A stretch of 8,954 nucleotides of DNA from Denitrobacterium sp024691475 (GTDB lineage: Bacteria > Actinomycetota > Coriobacteriia > Coriobacteriales > Eggerthellaceae): NCBI GenBank assembly GCA_024691475.1, contig JAILNP010000006.1, positions 1 to 8,954 of the forward strand, in the 5' to 3' direction. The notes under the pieces are model-generated. The model had not been told where the DNA came from, ran no database searches, and was given only the letters and a program-made list of their open reading frames with translations. Position numbers and translations under genes: made by a program. How positions within the stretch are numbered: position 1 is the first letter of the stretch; each line of letters begins with the position of its first letter. Shown here piece by piece: positions 5,886 to 8,954 of the stretch.

Positions 5886-7291
5886 TATTCGACCGCCCCC
5901 TTCCGGTAGCGCGTAGTATGCCTATCCCACAGGTTGATGAACAGAATGACAACGAAGCTGAAGATCATGATGACGATGGTCCAGAAGATGGCCACGTCGG
6001 TGTTGCCGTTCATCCACTCGAAGTAGATGGCGATGGGAATGGTGCGCGTTACGCCCAGGTAATTGCCCGCAAGGAACAGCGTGGCACCGAATTCGCCCAG
6101 CGCGCGAGCGAACGCGAGCACGGTACCCGAGGCAATATTGCTCCAGGAAAGCGGCAGCATAAGACGGAAGAACACGCGAGCGTCGCTCCAGCCAAGCGTA
6201 CGCGCCGCATCGAGCATGTTCGGATCGAGGCTCTCGAAGGCACCGCGCGCGCTGCGGTACATAAGCGGGAAGGCCACGACCACCGCGGCGATGACCGTTG
6301 CGGGCCAGCTGAAGATGAGCGGGAAACCGATGTCGATGAACCAGCGCCCCACTGCCGTGTTGTTTCCCAGGCAAAGCAGCAGCAGAAAGCCGCACACCGT
6401 GGGCGGCAGCACCATAGGAATGGTGAAGATGGCGTCGAAGATGTCACGCACGCGCGCAGGCATGCGCAGGCAGAAGTACGCCGCGGCAAGGCCCAACACG
6501 AAAATGAACACGATGGCCGTGAGCGTGGTGCGCAACGTAACCCACAGCGGCGAATAGTCGAGCGTGGAAAGGAACGTGCCAAGGGATTCCCACATTGAGG
6601 GCTGCGCGACGATCGTCGCCTGGTCGGACGCAACGACGTTGGCGAAGGAGGCATGCGTGGGCTTCGCATAGCGCGCGTTGCTGGAGTCGGTGACGTCACT
6701 TCCGTCCTCCCCCATCACGCACGCATAGAAACGCCCGTCCGAAAGCTCTTGATTGAACGTGAACGCCACACCGTCGACCACATAGCGCGTCTCGGTCGTG
6801 ACATAACACGTAGCATCGGCGTTAAGCGTTGCCCCACCCGATGCATTCGCGCTATCGAGCGCGCATAGCAGGGAAAGCAGCGAAGCCGCCGCATCACCCG
6901 ATGAATCGCCGTAGCCAATCTGCCGGGCCGCCTCCGGACTTAGGTAGACGACCGCATAATCGGACATCGCAATGAGCACCACCGAGTAAGCGCTCGAACC
7001 TTCGTAGAAGGCGTAGCCGCAATACGCGCCATCGATATCGCGATTGCTTCCCGTCTGGGCGCGCTTGAAATCGGACAACGCGAAATCGCATCCATCAAGC
7101 GTTGCCGCTGCATTGTCAGCCGAAACCGTCACGCCCTCGAAGGAGTCCGTTGCCTGCTGCGATGTGGCGGAAACGCGCGGCGCGTCGACATCCCCCAAAT
7201 CGTCGTCGGCATACGCAAGCATCGGCGCAACGCAGGACGCGGCAAGCACCGCGGCCACAACCAGAGAAAGCAAGCGTGTTCGTATCGTCAT
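5885..7291 (-). CDS. modB: Molybdate ABC transporter permease ModB with an extra N-terminal extracytoplasmic domain
   Basis: The membrane channel of the molybdate importer, 468 residues where ModB usually has 220-280. The permease core is the last 220 residues, with five membrane segments (about 251-275, 292-309, 329-345, 388-409, 434-455), the EAA loop AARTLGWSDARVFFRLMLPL (362-381) that docks ModC, and the ModB-typical FARALGEFGA (394-403). In front is a Sec signal peptide (Arg-rich start, hydrophobic 7-23, AYA cleavage site at 26-28) and then about 215 polar, Ser/Ala/Asp-rich residues with five cysteines and no family I recognise. Five core helices with the C-terminus inside put the N-terminus outside, so the extra domain fits the topology. 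The start at 7291 is chosen for AGGA 6 nt upstream; the frame continues to 7342. The Met at 6595 before the core has no ribosome binding site, which argues for one polypeptide. Overlaps modC by one base. Confidence 0.93.
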   Translation of the reverse strand: MTIRTRLLSLVVAAVLAASCVAPMLAYADDDLGDVDAPRVSATSQQATDSFEGVTVSADNAAATLDGCDFALSDFKRAQTGSNRDIDGAYCGYAFYEGSSAYSVVLIAMSDYAVVYLSPEAARQIGYGDSSGDAAASLLSLLCALDSANASGGATLNADATCYVTTETRYVVDGVAFTFNQELSDGRFYACVMGEDGSDVTDSSNARYAKPTHASFANVVASDQATIVAQPSMWESLGTFLSTLDYSPLWVTLRTTLTAIVFIFVLGLAAAYFCLRMPARVRDIFDAIFTIPMVLPPTVCGFLLLLCLGNNTAVGRWFIDIGFPLIFSWPATVIAAVVVAFPLMYRSARGAFESLDPNMLDAARTLGWSDARVFFRLMLPLSWSNIASGTVLAFARALGEFGATLFLAGNYLGVTRTIPIAIYFEWMNGNTDVAIFWTIVIMIFSFVVILFINLWDRHTTRYRKGAVE

Positions 7292-7348
7292 TACCATTCC
7301 TATCAGAAATGAGGGCCAGCATACGCCAGCCCCCATCTTCAAAACCGT

Positions 7349-7364
7349 ATGTAGGTTACTACAT
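7349..7364 (-). other. Hairpin overlapping the modA stop codon
   Basis: ATGTAG (7349-7354) and CTACAT (7359-7364) form a perfect 6-bp stem with a 4-nt loop that begins within the modA TAA codon; on the minus strand it is followed by ACGGTTTTG. With only four Ts it is at most a partial terminator. Such structures between a binding-protein gene and its permease gene often leave the binding protein in excess by blocking part of the transcription or protecting the upstream mRNA; that role is inferred. Confidence 0.4.
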
Positions 7365-8269
7365 TATGCAGCGAGTTCGAAGCCCCACTTCTGCCAGATT
7401 TCCAGAGCGTCGGCATCGGAGACGCACCAATCAAGGAACGCCTGGGCCTCTGCGGAGTTGGAAGCCATCGAGGTAATGGCGGCAGGATAGATGATGTTCT
7501 TATGCGTGTCGGAGGGAACCGTGCCCACAACTTTCACGCCGCCAAAGCGGTACACGTCGGAGGTGTACACGAAGGCAATGTCCACGTCACCAGACTGGGC
7601 CAGCTTGCATACGTTACCCACGCTAGTCTGCAGCGAAACCATGCCATCAGCCGCCAGGGCACCCGAGAATTCGCCACCCGTACCAGAGGCATCCTTGCCG
7701 GTGGAGCCATCGGGCTCGCTGTAGCAGCCCACCGTAGAAAGGGACTGGCAGGCATAGTTGCCAGCAGGAACCGATTCGTCGCCCACGCCAATCTTGTACT
7801 TGCCAGCGGCGATGTCCTCAAGGGTGCAGCTCGTAATCTCGGTGTTGCTTTCGGAAGTAACCATGACCAGGTCGTTCTTGAACATATCGAAGCGCGTGGT
7901 GGCATCGATGTAGCCAGCCTGCTCGGCGGCGTCCATCTTGCTCTTGGAGGCGCTGATGAGAATGTCGGCCGTAGCGCCACCCTCGAGCAGCTCGTTCAGC
8001 TCGCCCGAAGACTTGTACTGCGTGTCGGCAAACGTCACCCATTCATGCGTCTGAGTGTAGAGCGCCTCTTCCTCTTCCATGGCCTTGGAAAGAGAATTCG
8101 CCGCGAAGATCTGCAGCGTCACAGCTTCATGCGTGCTTTCGGTACCCTGATCACCCGAAGAGGAACCAGCATTGGAGCTGGCGTTGTTCGAAGCACAGCC
8201 CGCGAGCGCCAGCGCGGCCACGAGCGCAGCACCCAGCACCACGGAAATGAGACCCTTATATTTCTTCAT
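7364..8269 (-). CDS. modA: Molybdate ABC transporter substrate-binding lipoprotein ModA
   Basis: A 301-residue extracytoplasmic binding protein that captures molybdate (or tungstate) and delivers it to ModB. The lipoprotein signal is clear: MKKYK, a hydrophobic stretch, and the lipobox LAGC with Cys25 as lipid anchor, followed by a Ser/Asn/Gly linker (26-48). Family motifs in order are AANSLSKAM (56-64), KSSGELNELLEGGATADILI (86-105), VGDESVPAGNYACQSL (162-177), SVGNVCKLAQSGDVDIAFVY (216-235), YPAAIT (261-266) and WQKWGF (292-297). Ser59, the KSSG serines and Tyr235 correspond to oxyanion-contacting positions in ModA. A Gly/Ser/Asp-rich insert at about 184-205 is longer than in E. coli ModA. 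The ATG at 8269 gives a standard signal peptide and has GGAAGG 9 nt upstream; the TTG at 8299 would only add residues before it. First gene of modABC, behind a strong promoter. Assignment is firm; the preferred oxyanion is not certain. Confidence 0.97.
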   Translation of the reverse strand: MKKYKGLISVVLGAALVAALALAGCASNNASSNAGSSSGDQGTESTHEAVTLQIFAANSLSKAMEEEEALYTQTHEWVTFADTQYKSSGELNELLEGGATADILISASKSKMDAAEQAGYIDATTRFDMFKNDLVMVTSESNTEITSCTLEDIAAGKYKIGVGDESVPAGNYACQSLSTVGCYSEPDGSTGKDASGTGGEFSGALAADGMVSLQTSVGNVCKLAQSGDVDIAFVYTSDVYRFGGVKVVGTVPSDTHKNIIYPAAITSMASNSAEAQAFLDWCVSDADALEIWQKWGFELAA

Positions 8270-8315
8270 CAATACGAACCTTCCCTTCCCAACCAACAAC
8301 AGCGATTATTCAATG

Positions 8316-8334
8316 ACGGAAATATTATTTCTGT
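8316..8334. promoter_or_regulatory. Candidate operator over the modA -10 box
   Basis: GAAATA-T-TATTTC (8319-8331) is a perfect 13-bp palindrome. With one mismatch in each arm it extends to 8316-8334 (8 of 9 bases pair). It covers the -10 box at 8322-8327, the classic place for a repressor. The sequence differs from the E. coli ModE consensus and no regulator gene is in the window, so the binding protein is unknown. Confidence 0.45.
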
Positions 8335-8350
8335 TTATGATTATTGTCAA
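8322..8350 (-). promoter_or_regulatory. Promoter of modABC
   Basis: The minus strand has a perfect TTGACA -35 box (8345-8350), a 17-nt spacer, and TAATAT as -10 box (8322-8327, 4 of 6). The region is strikingly AT-rich against its GC-rich surroundings, and GATTATT occurs twice (8304-8310, 8339-8345). RNA would start near 8315, with a leader of about 45 nt before the modA ATG. Confidence 0.75.
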
Positions 8351-8431
8351 CGAAGAATAAGTAATTCGGCGCCAATTGCCACGCGAGCAATACGGAACCC
8401 CAACGCGTCAACCATACATGATACCGCTCGC

Positions 8432-8469
8432 ATAAAGAAACGCTCCGCCGCCACACGGGCAACGGAGCG
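8432..8469 (-). terminator. Rho-independent terminator of glmM
   Basis: On the minus strand a 12-bp stem (8458-8469 pairing with 8441-8452, including two G-T pairs) encloses a 5-nt loop and is followed by TTTCTTTA. It lies 24 nt after the glmM stop codon and before the modA promoter, isolating the mod operon from glmM. Confidence 0.92.
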
Positions 8470-8493
8470 CCTAAAGATACGTTTTTCCTTGCG

Positions 8494-8954
8494 TTACGCA
8501 AGTTCGCTTTCGACAACCGCAGCGATGGCCTTGGCATGGCGTGCCGCCTCGGCGTCTTCGGCAGCCTCCACCATAACGCGAATAAGGGGCTCGGTACCCG
8601 ACGGACGGACGAGCACGCGGCCCGCATCGCCCAGCTCTTCTTCAGCAGAAGCAATGGCTGCCGCAATCGCAGCGTTGCCCGCAAGAGCCTCCTTGTCGGC
8701 AACACGCACGTTCACGAGCTCCTGGGGGAAGCGACGCATGACGGAAGCGGCTTCGGCAGCCGTCTTGCCATTGCGCTCGCAGACGGCAACGAACTGGCAC
8801 GCCGTCATGAGGCCGTCACCCGTGGAGTTATGCTCCAGGAAGATAGTGTGGCCACTCTGCTCGCCACCAATGACGAAGCCACCCTCGCGCATGGCTTCCA
8901 GCACATGCCTATCGCCCACCGCGGTCTGCAGCACCTGGATGCCCGCATCGCGCA
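8494..8954 (-). CDS. glmM: Phosphoglucosamine mutase GlmM (C-terminal part)
   Basis: The last 153 or so codons of an enzyme that converts glucosamine 6-phosphate to glucosamine 1-phosphate, the precursor of UDP-GlcNAc for peptidoglycan. The start and the phosphoserine active-site loop lie beyond the right edge. What is visible is RDAGIQVLQTAVGDRHVLEA near the window edge, the sugar-binding loop GGEQSGHTIFLEHNSTGDGL typical of GlmM, and the phosphate-binding loop VRPSGTEPLIRVMVEA of the C-terminal domain. These distinguish it from phosphoglucomutase/phosphomannomutase relatives. The reading frame is open to the edge; a GTG at 8934 is internal and not a start. A strong terminator follows the stop codon. 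The truncation is due to the window boundary, not to mutation. Confidence 0.96.
   Translation of the reverse strand, partial: RDAGIQVLQTAVGDRHVLEAMREGGFVIGGEQSGHTIFLEHNSTGDGLMTACQFVAVCERNGKTAAEAASVMRRFPQELVNVRVADKEALAGNAAIAAAIASAEEELGDAGRVLVRPSGTEPLIRVMVEAAEDAEAARHAKAIAAVVESELA

Noticed and set aside
5253..6598. Plus-strand open frames of 218 and 226 residues opposite modC and modB
   Set aside because: Mirror frames of clearly functional genes; the second is a low-complexity His/Glu/Arg-rich sequence without recognisable features.
7292..7342. Longer ModB start at 7342 or 7297
   Set aside because: The 7291 ATG has AGGA at proper spacing and gives a normal signal peptide; 7297 has AGGA directly against the start codon.
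8361..8380. GGCGCC-centred symmetry (AATTCGGC / GCCAATT) upstream of the modA -35 box
   Set aside because: The arms only match with a one-base bulge and the core is a common GC-rich palindrome; too weak to call a site.

Overview
The window is a GC-rich stretch in which every supported gene lies on the minus strand, so genes are read from the right edge to the left. The most likely source is a Coriobacteriia-type actinomycete (Eggerthellales-like). This is inferred from the high GC with Shine-Dalgarno-led genes, the FtsB-like gene directly followed by a short Ppx/GppA gene (an actinobacterial neighbourhood), the YebC N-terminus, and a lipoprotein ModA beside moaA/moaC, as in anaerobes that use molybdoenzymes. 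The genus cannot be named from the sequence alone.

Layout in transcription order: (1) the 3' end of glmM (cell-wall amino-sugar synthesis), closed by a strong rho-independent terminator at 8432-8469. (2) modA-modB-modC, a molybdate ABC importer, behind a promoter with a perfect TTGACA -35 box and a symmetrical element over its -10 box. (3) moaA-moaC, the first two steps of molybdenum cofactor synthesis, with their own TTGATT-16-TATAAT promoter. (4) yebC alone, with an extended -10 promoter and a strong terminator. (5) An FtsB/DivIC-like division gene and a Ppx/GppA phosphatase gene, 7 nt apart and probably co-transcribed.

Functionally the centre is a molybdenum supply module: ModA binds molybdate outside the cell, ModB and ModC import it, and MoaA plus MoaC make cyclic pyranopterin monophosphate, the scaffold that later receives the metal. 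The remaining moa, mog and moe genes are not in the window. The flanking genes (glmM, yebC, ftsB-like, ppx) are housekeeping genes.

Most of the window is ordinary. The observation most worth following is that ModB carries a signal peptide and about 215 extra extracytoplasmic residues in front of its normal five-helix permease core. Secondary points are the palindromes at the modA and moaA promoters, small hairpins that include or abut the stop codons between modA/modB and moaA/moaC, and a nearly identical 16-17 bp hairpin sequence on both sides of the mod operon. No tRNA, rRNA, CRISPR array, insertion sequence or phage gene was seen.
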